Shown here one piece after another: positions 16,330 to 25,674 of a stretch of 54,324 nt of DNA; within the stretch, counting starts at the first letter, position 1; each line of letters opens with the position of its first letter. Source of the stretch: DAIRUS01 sp036803205 (GTDB taxonomy: Bacteria; Patescibacteriota; Minisyncoccia; Minisyncoccales; GBS-2); NCBI GenBank assembly GCA_036803205.1, contig DAIRUS010000005.1, forward strand, positions 1 through 54,324, read 5' to 3'. The translations under genes were made by a program, and so were the position numbers. A model generated the notes under the pieces. The model was not told where the DNA came from and searched no databases. It saw only the letters and a list, made by a program, of their open reading frames with translations.

Positions 16330-17076
16330 TTATTCAGTAGCATGACCATTTTGCATCTTTGATTGGGGTGGGACTTCCGCTTTTGCTTTTAAAATTACTT
16401 CTTTCACTTTGTCTAAGATATATTTCACTGAGCTTAAGGCGTCGTCATTAGCGGGAATAGGATAATCGGCAAGAGTGGGATCAACATTGGTATCAGCAAT
16501 ACCGACTACTTTTATTTCTTTTCTTTTTGCTTCTTTAACCGCTAAAAAGTCCTTTTTCATATCTAAAACAAAAATTGCCTCGGGTAGTTTTTCCAAATTT
16601 TTAATACCCCCAAATTTTGATTCCAGTTTTTCTAACTCATCATCAATTTTTTTCCTTTCTTTTTTTGTATATTTCTCGAATTCTCCGGCCGCTTTTTTTC
16701 TCTCTAATTCCTTAAAATAATCAATTCTTTTCCTTATTATATCAAAGTTAGTAAAAGTTCCTCCCAACCATCTTTCGACAACATAGGGGAGGTTGCATTC
16801 AGCGGCAAATTCCTTAACTAAATTTTTAGTTTGAATCTTAGTCCCAACCACCAAAAGGGTTTTTCTTTCAGAAATTAAATTTTTTATAAATTCCAAGGCT
16901 TGAAATAGTTTTTCTTTTGTCTTTTCCAGATCAATAACATGGATGGTATTTCTTATTCCAAATATAAAAGGGGTCATTTTCGGATGGACCTTGGATGTTT
17001 TATGACCAAAATGAAGACCGGCTTCAGCCATCTCTTTAGTATCAAGTTCAAGATTAATTTTTTCTATTTTTACCAT
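16330..17076 (-). CDS. rpsB: 30S ribosomal protein S2
   Basis: A small-subunit protein needed for S1 binding and translation initiation. EMAEAGLHFGHKTSKVHPKM at the N-terminus and ERWLGGTFTNFDIIRKR and the ADYPIPANDDALSS block are family hallmarks; the central coiled-coil helices are present. 248 residues. A good promoter (TTGATT-17-TATATT) ends only 7 bases before the ATG, so the mRNA may be leaderless. It starts the rpsB-tsf-(unknown)-tRNA-Thr-cutA-ispH series. Confidence 0.97.
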   Translation of the reverse strand: MVKIEKINLELDTKEMAEAGLHFGHKTSKVHPKMTPFIFGIRNTIHVIDLEKTKEKLFQALEFIKNLISERKTLLVVGTKIQTKNLVKEFAAECNLPYVVERWLGGTFTNFDIIRKRIDYFKELERKKAAGEFEKYTKKERKKIDDELEKLESKFGGIKNLEKLPEAIFVLDMKKDFLAVKEAKRKEIKVVGIADTNVDPTLADYPIPANDDALSSVKYILDKVKEVILKAKAEVPPQSKMQNGHATE

Positions 17077-17083
17077 ATTTTTA

Positions 17084-17112
17084 AATATAGCAGATTAAAA
17101 AAATTAAATCAA
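17084..17112 (-). promoter_or_regulatory. rpsB promoter, possibly leaderless
   Basis: On the minus strand -35 TTGATT (17107-17112), a 17-base spacer, and -10 TATATT (17084-17089). Only 7 bases separate the -10 from the rpsB ATG, so transcription should start at or next to the start codon. Confidence 0.7.
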
Positions 17113-17181
17113 CTCCTCCTTTATAAAAGCTAATACTAGGAGATGTTATTATTCCCTTTAGCTCACATTCCACCTTTTCTC

Positions 17182-17210
17182 TTGATTTTTATTTTTGTAA
17201 AAGCTATAAT
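17182..17210 (+). promoter_or_regulatory. V-ATPase operon promoter
   Basis: -35 TTGATT (17182-17187), a 17-base spacer and a perfect -10 TATAAT (17205-17210), about 30 bases before the first operon ATG at 17240. Confidence 0.75.
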
Positions 17211-17239
17211 GAACATTCCTGGATTTTTTAAAAACAAAC

Positions 17240-17548
17240 ATGGAAGACTTTTCAAAAATAATTCAAAAAGAAAATGAACTTGAAAATTTAATTGAGAAAA
17301 CAAAAAAAGAAATTGAGGAAGAAATAAAGAACAAAGAAAAACAATTTCAAGAAAAATTGGAGAAGATTCATCTACCGGCAATAGAAATGAAAGAGTTGTT
17401 GGCAACCAAAGAAAGGAAAATAAAAGAAATTGAATTACTTTTAGAAAATGAATTTAGGGAAAAAATTTTGAAATTGGAAAAATTAAAACAAGAAAAAATA
17501 AATTTTTTAATAGAAAAGATTATTGATAATTTTTTATGCTTGAAGTAG
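17240..17548 (+). CDS. V-type ATPase peripheral-stalk subunit (G/H, NtpF-like)
   Basis: A 102-residue, almost entirely charged coiled-coil protein (Glu/Lys heptads throughout). It pairs with subunit E to form the peripheral stalk of V/A-type ATPases. The identification rests on the coiled-coil character, the length and its position as first gene of an operon in the order of the enterococcal ntpFIKECGABD cluster. It overlaps the subunit I gene by 13 bases. The sequence alone is too low in complexity to name the family. Confidence 0.75.
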   Translation: MEDFSKIIQKENELENLIEKTKKEIEEEIKNKEKQFQEKLEKIHLPAIEMKELLATKERKIKEIELLLENEFREKILKLEKLKQEKINFLIEKIIDNFLCLK

Positions 17549-19437
17549 CCAAAAAATACGCCTTAATTTTCCCTAGCCAACATAAAAGTAAAATTTCTGA
17601 GATTTTAGAAGAAATTGGTTCTTTTGAAATAGTAGAAGAAAAAGGTTGGCAGGAGAAAAATATTTTTCAAGAGATAGATTACGAAATTTCAGTTTTGGCC
17701 TTTGCTATTAATTATTTAATTCCTTATCAAAAAAAAGAGTCTTTCTTTCAGAAAATAAAAGTGCCAAAAATTTTATTTAAAAAAGAGGATGTCTTCTCAT
17801 TTTTGAGAAAAAAAGAGGAAATACTAAATAAGACAAAGAGATTAGAAGAAATTGAAAAGGAATTAGATTTGATAAGAAAAAGAAGGCAAGAGTTAGAAAA
17901 TAAACTAAAAACAATTTCTGAGTTTGAATTATTGAAGTTTTTACCCCAAGAGACAAAATTCTTTTCTTCTTTTCTTACCGATATTTCGCCAAAGAAAGAA
18001 AAAGAATTATTAGAATTTGTTCAAATTAATAAGGTTGCCGTTTTTAAAATAGGTCAACATCGAGGAAACTTAAGATATTTATTCATTACCCCCTTTGAGA
18101 TAAAAAATAAGCTTTTGGAAGAATTTAATTTGACAATAGTTAATTATCCTTTTGAAAAAATCCCTTCGGAAGAAAAAAAGGAGACTTTAAAAGAAAGAGG
18201 GTTTTTGCGAGAAAAAGAAAAGAAACTGAAAGAAGAAATAATTCTTTTAGCTAACCATCTTCGTGATTTTCAAATTCTGCATGATTTTCTGGTAAAAAGT
18301 AAGGCAAAATTAGAAATTGAAAGATTGTCAAAAGAGAAACAATTATTCTCTTATGTTATTTTTTGGGCGGAAAAAGAAAGAAAAGAGGAATTAGAAAAAG
18401 AAATTTCTCGTCTTTTTAAAGATTGTTTTATTATTGAGACAAAAGCAGAAGAAAACGAGGAACCACCAGTTTTGCTCAAGAACAATAAATATTTTAAACC
18501 ATTTGAATACGTAACAGAGATTTTTGGGTTACCCCGTTTTGATGAAATCGATCCTACACCTTACTTTGCTTTATTTTTTATCACCTTTTTTGGTATTGCT
18601 CTTACAGACGCTGCTTACGGACTGTTGCTATTAATTATTTCTTTATTTTCTCTGAAATTTTTTTCTAATTTTTTCCTTGACAAAAAACTTTTGACTTTGC
18701 TTTTTTGTGGTGGTATTTCTACATTTATTATGGGGGTAATATTTGGCAGTTATTTTGGTATTACTCCCCAAATTCCCATATTTTTAAGATTAAAAAAGAT
18801 AGACCCAATTGAAGATACGATATTATTTATGGGTTTAACTTTTGTCCTAGGATATTTACAGAGCGTTTTCGCTCAAGTAGTAAAAATTATTAAGGCAAAA
18901 AAACAAAAAGACAAAAAGACAATTTTTGGGGCTATCGCTTGGCTATCTTTTTATCTTTCCTTGACCTTTTTGGTTTTGAATCGTTATTTTCTTTTTTTAA
19001 AAAAGATAACTTTACCAGCAATTTTAGCTACAATTTTTTTCGTTATTTATTCAGAGACAATCGGACAGAAAATATTTATTTTGTTAAGGTTTTTTATTGG
19101 CGGAATCAAATTTATTCAAGGAATAATTTCAACCACAGCTGATATTTTATCTTATTCAAGATTAATGGCACTAGGGTTGGCCACGGCAGTGATTGCTTTA
19201 ATTATTAATCAGATTGCTTTTTTGTTCGGAAAGATGATTCCTTACTTTGGCTGGTTAGTGGCTTTGGTAATTTTAGTTATTGGACATGTTTTTAATTTAG
19301 TAATTAATGCCTTAAGTGCTTTCATTCACTCTGGAAGGTTGCAATTCGTTGAGTTTTTTCCTAAATTTTTAGAGGGAGGAGGTAGAAGATTAAAACCAAA
19401 AAGGTCGAATTTAAGGTATATTCAAATCGTAAAATAA
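17536..19437 (+). CDS. ntpI: V-type ATPase subunit I (stator, a-subunit)
   Basis: A 633-residue membrane stator that forms the ion half-channels with the proteolipid ring. The N-terminal ~330 residues are a cytoplasmic, coiled-coil-rich domain. The C-terminal half has about seven to eight hydrophobic spans, beginning at PTPYFALFFITFFGIALTDA. The conserved arginine-bearing helix is visible as TADILSYSRLMALGLA, and LSAFIHSGRLQFVEFF is a family end block. It lies between the stalk gene and the proteolipid gene with small overlaps or gaps. Confidence 0.93.
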   Translation: MLEVAKKYALIFPSQHKSKISEILEEIGSFEIVEEKGWQEKNIFQEIDYEISVLAFAINYLIPYQKKESFFQKIKVPKILFKKEDVFSFLRKKEEILNKTKRLEEIEKELDLIRKRRQELENKLKTISEFELLKFLPQETKFFSSFLTDISPKKEKELLEFVQINKVAVFKIGQHRGNLRYLFITPFEIKNKLLEEFNLTIVNYPFEKIPSEEKKETLKERGFLREKEKKLKEEIILLANHLRDFQILHDFLVKSKAKLEIERLSKEKQLFSYVIFWAEKERKEELEKEISRLFKDCFIIETKAEENEEPPVLLKNNKYFKPFEYVTEIFGLPRFDEIDPTPYFALFFITFFGIALTDAAYGLLLLIISLFSLKFFSNFFLDKKLLTLLFCGGISTFIMGVIFGSYFGITPQIPIFLRLKKIDPIEDTILFMGLTFVLGYLQSVFAQVVKIIKAKKQKDKKTIFGAIAWLSFYLSLTFLVLNRYFLFLKKITLPAILATIFFVIYSETIGQKIFILLRFFIGGIKFIQGIISTTADILSYSRLMALGLATAVIALIINQIAFLFGKMIPYFGWLVALVILVIGHVFNLVINALSAFIHSGRLQFVEFFPKFLEGGGRRLKPKRSNLRYIQIVK

Positions 19438-19442
19438 AAAAT

Positions 19443-19913
19443 ATGATTGGTATTGCACTAGCCTTTTTAGGCGCAGCCCTTTCTGTTGTTTTACCTGGCT
19501 TTGGTTCAGCCATTGGCGTGGGAAAAACCGGACAAGCAGGAGCGGGGGTAATTTCTGAAGAGCCAGAAAAATTTGGCAAAGTATTATTGTTGCAAGCCCT
19601 GCCTTCTACCCAAGGAATTTACGGTTTTATTGGCGCTTTTTGGATTATTATTAAACTCAGATTATTAACCGGAGAAATTCCTCCTATTTCTTGGGAAACA
19701 GGTTTAGCAATTCTTTTTGGAGCCTTCCCGGTGGCTTTGACAGGATTTGTCTCGGCTTTATATCAGGCTGGAGTTTCCATTTCAAGTATGAACGTAGTGG
19801 TAAAACAACCCCAAGACAGCGGAAAAAGTATTATTATGGCCGCCATGGTTGAAACCTATGCCGTTTTGGGTCTTTTAGCAACTATTTTGTTGATCCAGGG
19901 AATTAAAATCTGA
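19443..19913 (+). CDS. ntpK: V-type ATPase proteolipid subunit K, Na+-site residues conserved
   Basis: A 156-residue, four-helix (double-hairpin) rotor-ring subunit. The ion-binding carboxylate is E137 in the second hairpin (MAAMVETYAVLG). The first hairpin has no carboxylate, as usual for this 16-kDa class. The residues that bind Na+ in Enterococcus hirae NtpK (L61, T64, Q65, Y68, Q110, E139) align with L53, T56, Q57, Y60 (LPSTQGIYGF), Q108 (ALYQAG) and E137 here. Coupling to Na+ rather than H+ is therefore a reasonable inference. Confidence 0.95.
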   Translation: MIGIALAFLGAALSVVLPGFGSAIGVGKTGQAGAGVISEEPEKFGKVLLLQALPSTQGIYGFIGAFWIIIKLRLLTGEIPPISWETGLAILFGAFPVALTGFVSALYQAGVSISSMNVVVKQPQDSGKSIIMAAMVETYAVLGLLATILLIQGIKI

Positions 19914-19916
19914 TTT

Positions 19917-20468
19917 ATGGTCGAGAAAATTTTAGAATATCTCGATGAAAAAGCTAAGAAAGAAATAGAAACGCTTTGGAGAGAAAAGGAAGAAATGATT
20001 TCAAATTTAGAAAAAGATTTCGAAAAAAGGTCGAAAGAAAAAATAGAAAAAGAAAGAAAAGAAATTCAAGAAAAAATAGCAAAAGAAATAGAAGAGGCAA
20101 AACAGCGAAAAGAAAGAGAATTGTTGTTTTTGTTTCAAAAAAAGAAGCTGAAAATAGTCAGAGAAATTTATAGTTTGGCTTGCCAAAGAATTCAGAATTT
20201 ATCACCAGAAATTTTAGAAAAAGTGGTAGCAAATTTAGTTAAAAAGAATGAAAAAGATATTTTCTCAGCCAAAGAGATAATAGCCAGTCAAAGAGTAAAT
20301 AAAATTTTAGAAAAAAATGGAATTCAGACAAAGGTTGGTTTGGACGAAGAAGGGATGATAATCAGAAAAGAAAATCAGGAAATAGATTTGAGATTTTCTA
20401 CTTTAATTTTAGAAAGCAAAGAAAAAAATGATCCGGAAATAGCAAAATCTTTGTTCGCTAATAAATAA
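19917..20468 (+). CDS. ntpE: V-type ATPase subunit E (peripheral stalk)
   Basis: A 183-residue stalk protein. Residues ~1-90 are a Glu/Lys/Arg coiled coil, and the C-terminal globular part contains GLDEEGMIIRKENQEIDLRF, near the usual subunit E end block (glGG..v...dg...dnTl). The product would pair with the small coiled-coil subunit at 17240 and contact the catalytic head. The position after K and before C matches known operons. Confidence 0.85.
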   Translation: MVEKILEYLDEKAKKEIETLWREKEEMISNLEKDFEKRSKEKIEKERKEIQEKIAKEIEEAKQRKERELLFLFQKKKLKIVREIYSLACQRIQNLSPEILEKVVANLVKKNEKDIFSAKEIIASQRVNKILEKNGIQTKVGLDEEGMIIRKENQEIDLRFSTLILESKEKNDPEIAKSLFANK

Positions 20469-20488
20469 ATTCTAATTAAATTTAGAAA

Positions 20489-21460
20489 ATGTTAGAGTTT
20501 GCCACCGGAAAAATTAGCGTCCTCGAAAAACGCCTTTTAGATAGAAATGACTTGGAAAGAATGTTAAAAGCGCCTGATTATAAAAATGCTTTTTTAGTGC
20601 TTTATGATACCGATTTGGATGAAGTAATAGACGAAAAAAAAGAGACAGAGAGGTGGTTAGAAGAAGATTTGGTTGTGTTAAAGAATAATCTTTGGATGAT
20701 GCTTAAAGATGAATGCCCAGAATTGTTTCAATTTTTGTTTTTAAGATTCGATGCCTTGAATTTAAAAATTATCTTGAAAAAAAGTTCGGAAAATAATTTC
20801 GCTCTGGCATCAATAGAGCCTTTTGAAAAACTAAAGGACTTTGTTGAAAGAAAAATTAAAAGTTCTTTAGAAAAGTTATTTTTTGAGGAAAAAATGAATT
20901 TGACAGTTAAAAAAATGACCGAAAATTCTCTTTTCAGGCTAGATAAGATAAGAGAAAAGAAAATAGATGATATTGAACAAATTGTGGAGGAGGAATATTT
21001 TAAAAGGCGAATCCTTTTAGCCAAGCCATATCCTTTTTTGCGAGAAGCAATAAAGTTTGAGATAGACTTGATTAATTTAAAGAAGGCTTTGAGAAAAAAA
21101 GAGAAAGAAAAATTAATTCCGGGAGGCAATTTAACCACCGAAGAAATTTTTAAAATTGTTAATTTGAAAGAAGAAGAATTAGCAAGCAAGAGTCATTTGT
21201 TTGGAGAAATCTTGTCTTTATATTTTCTGGTAAACAAAATTAAGAAATTGAAAGACGAAAAATTAATTGAATCAGCCATAGATAATTTTTTTTCCAGTTA
21301 TATTTTTGAGAGAGAAAGAATTGAAAATTCAGGAATGCCCAAGGTTGTAGCCTGCTTTATTAGAAAGATAAATGCCCAGAAAAACATTAGATTGATTTTA
21401 TGGGCAAAAAAATATCAAATTCCCATTTCAGAAATTGAACCCAAATTGTTGCTAATATGA
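20489..21460 (+). CDS. ntpC: V-type ATPase subunit C (rotor-stalk d-type)
   Basis: A 323-residue, mostly helical, soluble protein that sits on the proteolipid ring and receives the central stalk. FATGKISVLEKRLLDRNDLERML at the N-terminus and LINLKKALRKK...LIPGG in the middle follow the V-ATPase C/AC39 pattern; the protein is rich in Lys and Leu. The stop overlaps the subunit F start in an ATGA arrangement. The call rests on this pattern plus its fixed operon position. Confidence 0.85.
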   Translation: MLEFATGKISVLEKRLLDRNDLERMLKAPDYKNAFLVLYDTDLDEVIDEKKETERWLEEDLVVLKNNLWMMLKDECPELFQFLFLRFDALNLKIILKKSSENNFALASIEPFEKLKDFVERKIKSSLEKLFFEEKMNLTVKKMTENSLFRLDKIREKKIDDIEQIVEEEYFKRRILLAKPYPFLREAIKFEIDLINLKKALRKKEKEKLIPGGNLTTEEIFKIVNLKEEELASKSHLFGEILSLYFLVNKIKKLKDEKLIESAIDNFFSSYIFERERIENSGMPKVVACFIRKINAQKNIRLILWAKKYQIPISEIEPKLLLI

Positions 21461-21765
21461 AAATTTTAATTATTGGTGAAAAAGAAAAAATTTTTCCTTT
21501 TCAAGGATTAGGAGTAGACATTTTTTTTGTCAAAGAAAAAGAGGATTTTAAGAAAGCAAAGGCGAAATTAGACCAGGAAAATTATGGCCTCGTTTTTATT
21601 ACCCAAACAATTGCTAAAAGTTATGAAAAAGATTTAGAAGATTATTTTAAAAAAACCCTGCCAGCAATTTTAGTTATTCCTACCTTGGGAGAAAAAAGCA
21701 GCGAAATTTATGTAAGAAAAATCTTAGAAAAAGCATTGGGAAGCGAAAAATTAATTTTCCAATAA
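21457..21765 (+). CDS. V-type ATPase subunit F (NtpG)
   Basis: A 102-residue central-stalk subunit with a Rossmann-like alternating fold. Typical features are the MKILIIGEKEKIFPFQGLGV start, YGLVFITQTIAKSYE in the middle, and LPAILVIPTLGEKSSE near the end. It binds subunit D to make the rotating shaft. It overlaps the subunit C stop by 4 bases and precedes subunit A by 6 bases. Confidence 0.88.
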   Translation: MKILIIGEKEKIFPFQGLGVDIFFVKEKEDFKKAKAKLDQENYGLVFITQTIAKSYEKDLEDYFKKTLPAILVIPTLGEKSSEIYVRKILEKALGSEKLIFQ

Positions 21766-21771
21766 AATCAT

Positions 21772-23502
21772 ATGGAAAAAGAATTAATAGGTAAAATAAT
21801 AAAAATTAGCGGACCTCTGGTGGTAGCCAAAGACGTACCCCAAGTAAAAATGTATGAATTGGTTAAAGTAGGAGAAGAAAAGTTAATTGGCGAAGTTATC
21901 AGAATTGATGGAGAAATGGCTTATATTCAAGTTTATGAAGAAACTTCCGGTTTAGCCCCGGGGGCTCCAGTTTTTCTTACTGGAAATCCTTTATCTGTAG
22001 AATTGGGGCCAGGTTTAATTTCTTCAATTTACGATGGAATTCAAAGACCACTTCAAATTCTTGAGAAAAAATCAGGAAGTTTTATTACTCGGGGCATTGA
22101 AGCTTCGGCTTTAGATTTTGAAAAAAAATGGCATTTTAAGCCACTGAAAAAAGTTGGTGAAATAGTTAGGGGCGGAGATATTTTTGGTGAAGTCCAAGAG
22201 ACAGAAATTTTTGTCCATAAGATAATGGTTCCACCTCATTTTAAAGAGGGAAAAATCAATTTTATTGTGACAGAAGGCAATTACCATCTTAATGAACCGA
22301 TTGCTCAAATTGGTGAAGAGAAAGTTTTTATGTATCAAAAGTGGCCAATTAGAAAACCAAGGCCAATTAAAGAAAAAAACGTTCCTTTTGAAGGATTAAT
22401 AACTGGTCAAAGAGTAATTGATACTTTCTTTCCTATTGCCAAAGGAGGAACAGCTTGTGTGCCTGGCCCTTTTGGTTCAGGAAAGACAGTCGTTCAGCAT
22501 CAAATAGCGAAATGGGCTAATGCCAATGTTGTTATTTTTGTCGGTTGCGGTGAAAGAGGAAATGAAATGACAGACATTCTAAAAGAATTTCCCCATCTTA
22601 AAGATCCAGCAACGAACCGACCTTTATTAGAACGAACAGTCCTAATTGCCAATACTTCTAATATGCCCGTATCAGCCAGAGAGGCATCAATTTATACCGG
22701 AATTACAATTGGAGAATATTTTAGAGATATGGGATATTCGGTAGTCTTTCTCGCTGATTCTACTTCTAGATGGGCGGAAGCTTTAAGGGAGATTTCTGGG
22801 AGATTAGAAGAAATGCCGGGCGAAGAAGGATATCCTGCTTATTTAGCTTCAAAAATTTCAGCTTTTTATGAAAGAAGTGGTCAAGTTAAATGTTTAGCCA
22901 CCGAAGAGAGGTTAGGATCCTTAACGGTTATTGGCTCTGTCTCACCTCCTGGTGGAGACTTTTCAGAACCTGTAACCCAAAACACTTTGCGGGTAACAAA
23001 AGTTTTTTGGGCATTGGACTCCTCTTTGGCGTATAAACGTCATTTTCCGGCAATCAATTGGTTGACTTCTTATTCTCTTTACGAAGAGAATCTGCAAGAA
23101 TTTTTCTTAAAAGAAGGAGAAAAAGGGTTTAATGAGGTGAGAAAGAAGGCAAAAGAGATTTTACAAAAAGAAGCCCAACTTCAAGAGATTGTTCAGTTGG
23201 TAGGGGTGGAATCTTTATCTAAAGAAGATCAATTTTTGCTTGAAGTAGCAAGAATGATAAGGGAAGATTTTTTACAACAAAATGCTTTTGATGAAATAGA
23301 TGCTTATAGTTCGCTGAGAAAACAAGCTCTTCTTTTGACTTCAATAATTCAATTTTATTATCAAGGTCTTCAAAAAATTAAAGAGGGAAAAACAGTTGAA
23401 GAGATTGTTGCGCCTCAAGTCAAAGAAAACGTTTCATCTTTAAAATACATCAAAGAGAATGAATTAAATAAGTTTCAATCAATTATTAAAGAAATATGCT
23501 AA
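21772..23502 (+). CDS. ntpA: V-type ATPase catalytic subunit A
   Basis: The ATP-hydrolysing or ATP-synthesising subunit. The P-loop GPFGSGKT is at residues 232-239, the glutamate-bearing CGERGNEMTDIL follows, and SVVFLADSTSRWAEALREISGRLEEMPGEEGYPAYL is the Walker B and bulge region (positions ~320-355). The 'non-homologous' insert (residues ~110-200) that separates A from F1-beta is present. Full length at 576 residues. It overlaps the next gene by 7 bases. Confidence 0.98.
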   Translation: MEKELIGKIIKISGPLVVAKDVPQVKMYELVKVGEEKLIGEVIRIDGEMAYIQVYEETSGLAPGAPVFLTGNPLSVELGPGLISSIYDGIQRPLQILEKKSGSFITRGIEASALDFEKKWHFKPLKKVGEIVRGGDIFGEVQETEIFVHKIMVPPHFKEGKINFIVTEGNYHLNEPIAQIGEEKVFMYQKWPIRKPRPIKEKNVPFEGLITGQRVIDTFFPIAKGGTACVPGPFGSGKTVVQHQIAKWANANVVIFVGCGERGNEMTDILKEFPHLKDPATNRPLLERTVLIANTSNMPVSAREASIYTGITIGEYFRDMGYSVVFLADSTSRWAEALREISGRLEEMPGEEGYPAYLASKISAFYERSGQVKCLATEERLGSLTVIGSVSPPGGDFSEPVTQNTLRVTKVFWALDSSLAYKRHFPAINWLTSYSLYEENLQEFFLKEGEKGFNEVRKKAKEILQKEAQLQEIVQLVGVESLSKEDQFLLEVARMIREDFLQQNAFDEIDAYSSLRKQALLLTSIIQFYYQGLQKIKEGKTVEEIVAPQVKENVSSLKYIKENELNKFQSIIKEIC

Positions 23503-24869
23503 GAACATATACTTCAATAAAAGAAGTTGCTGGTCCCCTTTTAGTGGTTGATAAAATTAATGATGCCTTTTATGAAGAGTTAGTTGAAATAGAATTACAA
23601 GATGGAACAAGAAAAAGAGGAAAAGTTTTAGAAACAAGAGAGGAAATGGCAATAGTTCAAGTTTTTGAAGATTTGACGGGTATCAATTTAAAAGGATCAA
23701 GGGTTAAATTTTTAGGAAAAACAATGAGATTGGGAGTGTCGGAGGATATGCTTTCTAGAATTTTTGATGGAGCGGGAAGACCAAGAGATGGAGGTTTTGA
23801 AATAATCGCTGAAAAATATTTAGACATTAATGGTTCGCCAATCAATCCATATTCAAGGGAGTATCCAAATGATTTTATCCAAACCGGTATTTCTGCCATT
23901 GATGGTTTAAATACTTTAGTGAGAGGGCAAAAATTACCCATTTTTTCAATGTCGGGATTGCCTCACTCAATTTTAGCTGCCCAAATTGCCAGACAAGCTA
24001 AAGTTTTAGGTAGAGAAGAAAAATTTTCGGTGGTTTTTGCTGCCATGGGTATAACTTTTGATGAAGCAGAATTCTTCGTTCAAAAATTAAGAGAAACAGG
24101 CGCTCTTTCAAGATCAGTAGTCTATTTGAATTACGCCGATGATCCGGTAATTGAAAGAATTACTTTGCCCAGAATTGCTTTAACCTGCGCTGAATTCTTA
24201 GCTTTTGAAAAAAATATGCATGTCTTGGTAGTGTTAACTGATATGACCAATTACTGTGAAGCCTTAAGAGAGGTTTCGGCAGCAAGAAAAGAAATTCCCG
24301 GCAGAAGGGGCTATCCTGCCTATCTTTATACCGATTTAGCCTCAGTTTATGAAAGAGCAGGCCGAATTAGAGATAAGGAAGGGTCAATTACAATGATGCC
24401 TATCTTAACTATGCCGGAAGATGATATTACCCACCCTATACCCGATTTAACTGGTTATATTACTGAGGGACAAATAGTTTTGTCTCGCGACCTTCATAAC
24501 CGTGGGATTTACCCTCCCATTGATGTTTTGCCTTCTTTGTCCCGCCTTAAAGACAAAGGAATTGGTGAAGAAAAAACAAGAGAAGATCATCCCGGTGTTT
24601 TAAATCAACTTTTTGCTTTTTATGCCAAAAGTAGAGAAGTACGCGAGTTAGCTTTAATTTTGGGAGAATCGTCTTTAACTGAGATTGATAGAAAATACCT
24701 TGATTTTGGAGAAAGGTTTGAAAAAGAATTTGTTGCTCAAAATATGACAGAAAATCGGACAATTGAAGAAACTTTAAATATAGGTTGGAAATTAATTAGC
24801 ATTCTTCCTCGAGAAGAAATTAAAAGGATTAAAAAAGAGTACATCGAGAAATACTATCAAGGTAAATAA
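23496..24869 (+). CDS. ntpB: V-type ATPase regulatory subunit B
   Basis: The non-catalytic partner of subunit A in the hexameric head. It has the ATPase fold without a functional P-loop: LPIFSMSGLPHSILAAQIARQ replaces GxxGxGKT. VVLTDMTNYCEALREVSAARKEIPGRRGYP and GSITMMPILTMPEDDITHPIPD are signature stretches. 457 residues, a normal length. It follows A and precedes D, as in ntp operons. Confidence 0.98.
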   Translation: MLRTYTSIKEVAGPLLVVDKINDAFYEELVEIELQDGTRKRGKVLETREEMAIVQVFEDLTGINLKGSRVKFLGKTMRLGVSEDMLSRIFDGAGRPRDGGFEIIAEKYLDINGSPINPYSREYPNDFIQTGISAIDGLNTLVRGQKLPIFSMSGLPHSILAAQIARQAKVLGREEKFSVVFAAMGITFDEAEFFVQKLRETGALSRSVVYLNYADDPVIERITLPRIALTCAEFLAFEKNMHVLVVLTDMTNYCEALREVSAARKEIPGRRGYPAYLYTDLASVYERAGRIRDKEGSITMMPILTMPEDDITHPIPDLTGYITEGQIVLSRDLHNRGIYPPIDVLPSLSRLKDKGIGEEKTREDHPGVLNQLFAFYAKSREVRELALILGESSLTEIDRKYLDFGERFEKEFVAQNMTENRTIEETLNIGWKLISILPREEIKRIKKEYIEKYYQGK

Positions 24870-24877
24870 AAATTTTT

Positions 24878-25480
24878 ATGAGAAACTTAAAAACAACTAG
24901 AATGGAACTTTTAAGATTGAAAAGGCAGTTTAAGACTGCTCAGCGAGGTTATTCTCTTTTGGAAGAAAAAAGGAAGGGTTTGATGAGAAAATTTATGGAA
25001 TTAATCAAAGAGTTAAAAGAAAAAAGGCAAAAATTGGATTTTGAAATTAACCAATTTTACAAAGATTTTTATTTAACTAACTTTCATTTATTTGAAAAAG
25101 AGATATTGGATTTATTATCACCCCCAATTTTAAAATTAGAAGTAGAGGCTAAAAAAATTAATGTTATGGGAACGTCGCTTCCGGTTTTTGAGATGAAAAT
25201 TCAAAAAAACGAAAGAGATTTTTCTGGTTTTCTTCCTCCTTTAGGCTTTGAGAAATGCTTAGAAAAACTAATTTCTCTTTTCCATTTAATGGTAAAAGTG
25301 ACTACCTTAGAACATGCGGCTCGAATTTTGGCTTTTGAAATTGAAAAAACGAGGAGAAGAATAAATGCCTTAGAATATGTCATTATTCCTCGCATTAAAA
25401 AAGGGGTAAAGTTTATTTTCTTTAAACTTGACGAAAGAGAAAGGGGCGAAAAAATTTTAAAGATTAAAATGAAAAAATAA
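24878..25480 (+). CDS. ntpD: V-type ATPase subunit D (central shaft)
   Basis: A 200-residue, two-long-helix shaft protein that rotates inside A3B3. The N-terminal TRMELLRLKRQFKTAQRGY and ...LLEEKRKGLMRKF and the C-terminal RRRINALEYVIIPRIKKG are family hallmarks. It is the last gene of the nine-gene operon, which thus holds G/H, I, K, E, C, F, A, B and D, a complete set. Confidence 0.95.
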   Translation: MRNLKTTRMELLRLKRQFKTAQRGYSLLEEKRKGLMRKFMELIKELKEKRQKLDFEINQFYKDFYLTNFHLFEKEILDLLSPPILKLEVEAKKINVMGTSLPVFEMKIQKNERDFSGFLPPLGFEKCLEKLISLFHLMVKVTTLEHAARILAFEIEKTRRRINALEYVIIPRIKKGVKFIFFKLDERERGEKILKIKMKK

Positions 25481-25490
25481 ATGGTTTTGA

Positions 25491-25637
25491 GGCTAGAGAT
25501 TAGGCAAAATTCACTTTTGGAATTCTTCCCTATCCCCAACTAAATGGCAAGATAAAAGGATTTAACCTGTTACCACACCAACAGTCTCTATCGTGCTCTT
25601 GGTAATATTTCACCCTTAAAATAACTAATCTCAAGCC
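25491..25637. other. spacer with transposase-like remnant and long terminal complementarity
   Basis: No intact gene lies in 25481-25744. Two observations compete. First, the plus strand reads DLTCYHTNSLYRALGNISPLK, then a stop, then LIS (about 25558-25634), resembling the end of an integrase-type transposase (YxxxRPHxALGxxTPxxYL) with the final Tyr mutated to TAA; other stops lie upstream. Second, GGCTAGAGATTAG (25491-25503) and CTAATCTCAAGCC (25625-25637) pair over 13 bases with one mismatch, which could close a structured RNA of ~150 nt on either strand. Neither is proven. Confidence 0.35.
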
Positions 25638-25674
25638 TTGGTTTTTCCACGATATTAGGGATTTATACATATAA

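Noticed and set aside
25491..25637. RNase P RNA
   Set aside because: A few short motifs (GGGTGAAA, AAGAGC, GGTAACA) occur in order on the minus strand, but the enclosed length (~150 nt) is about half of any known bacterial RNase P RNA and the first conserved region is not found.
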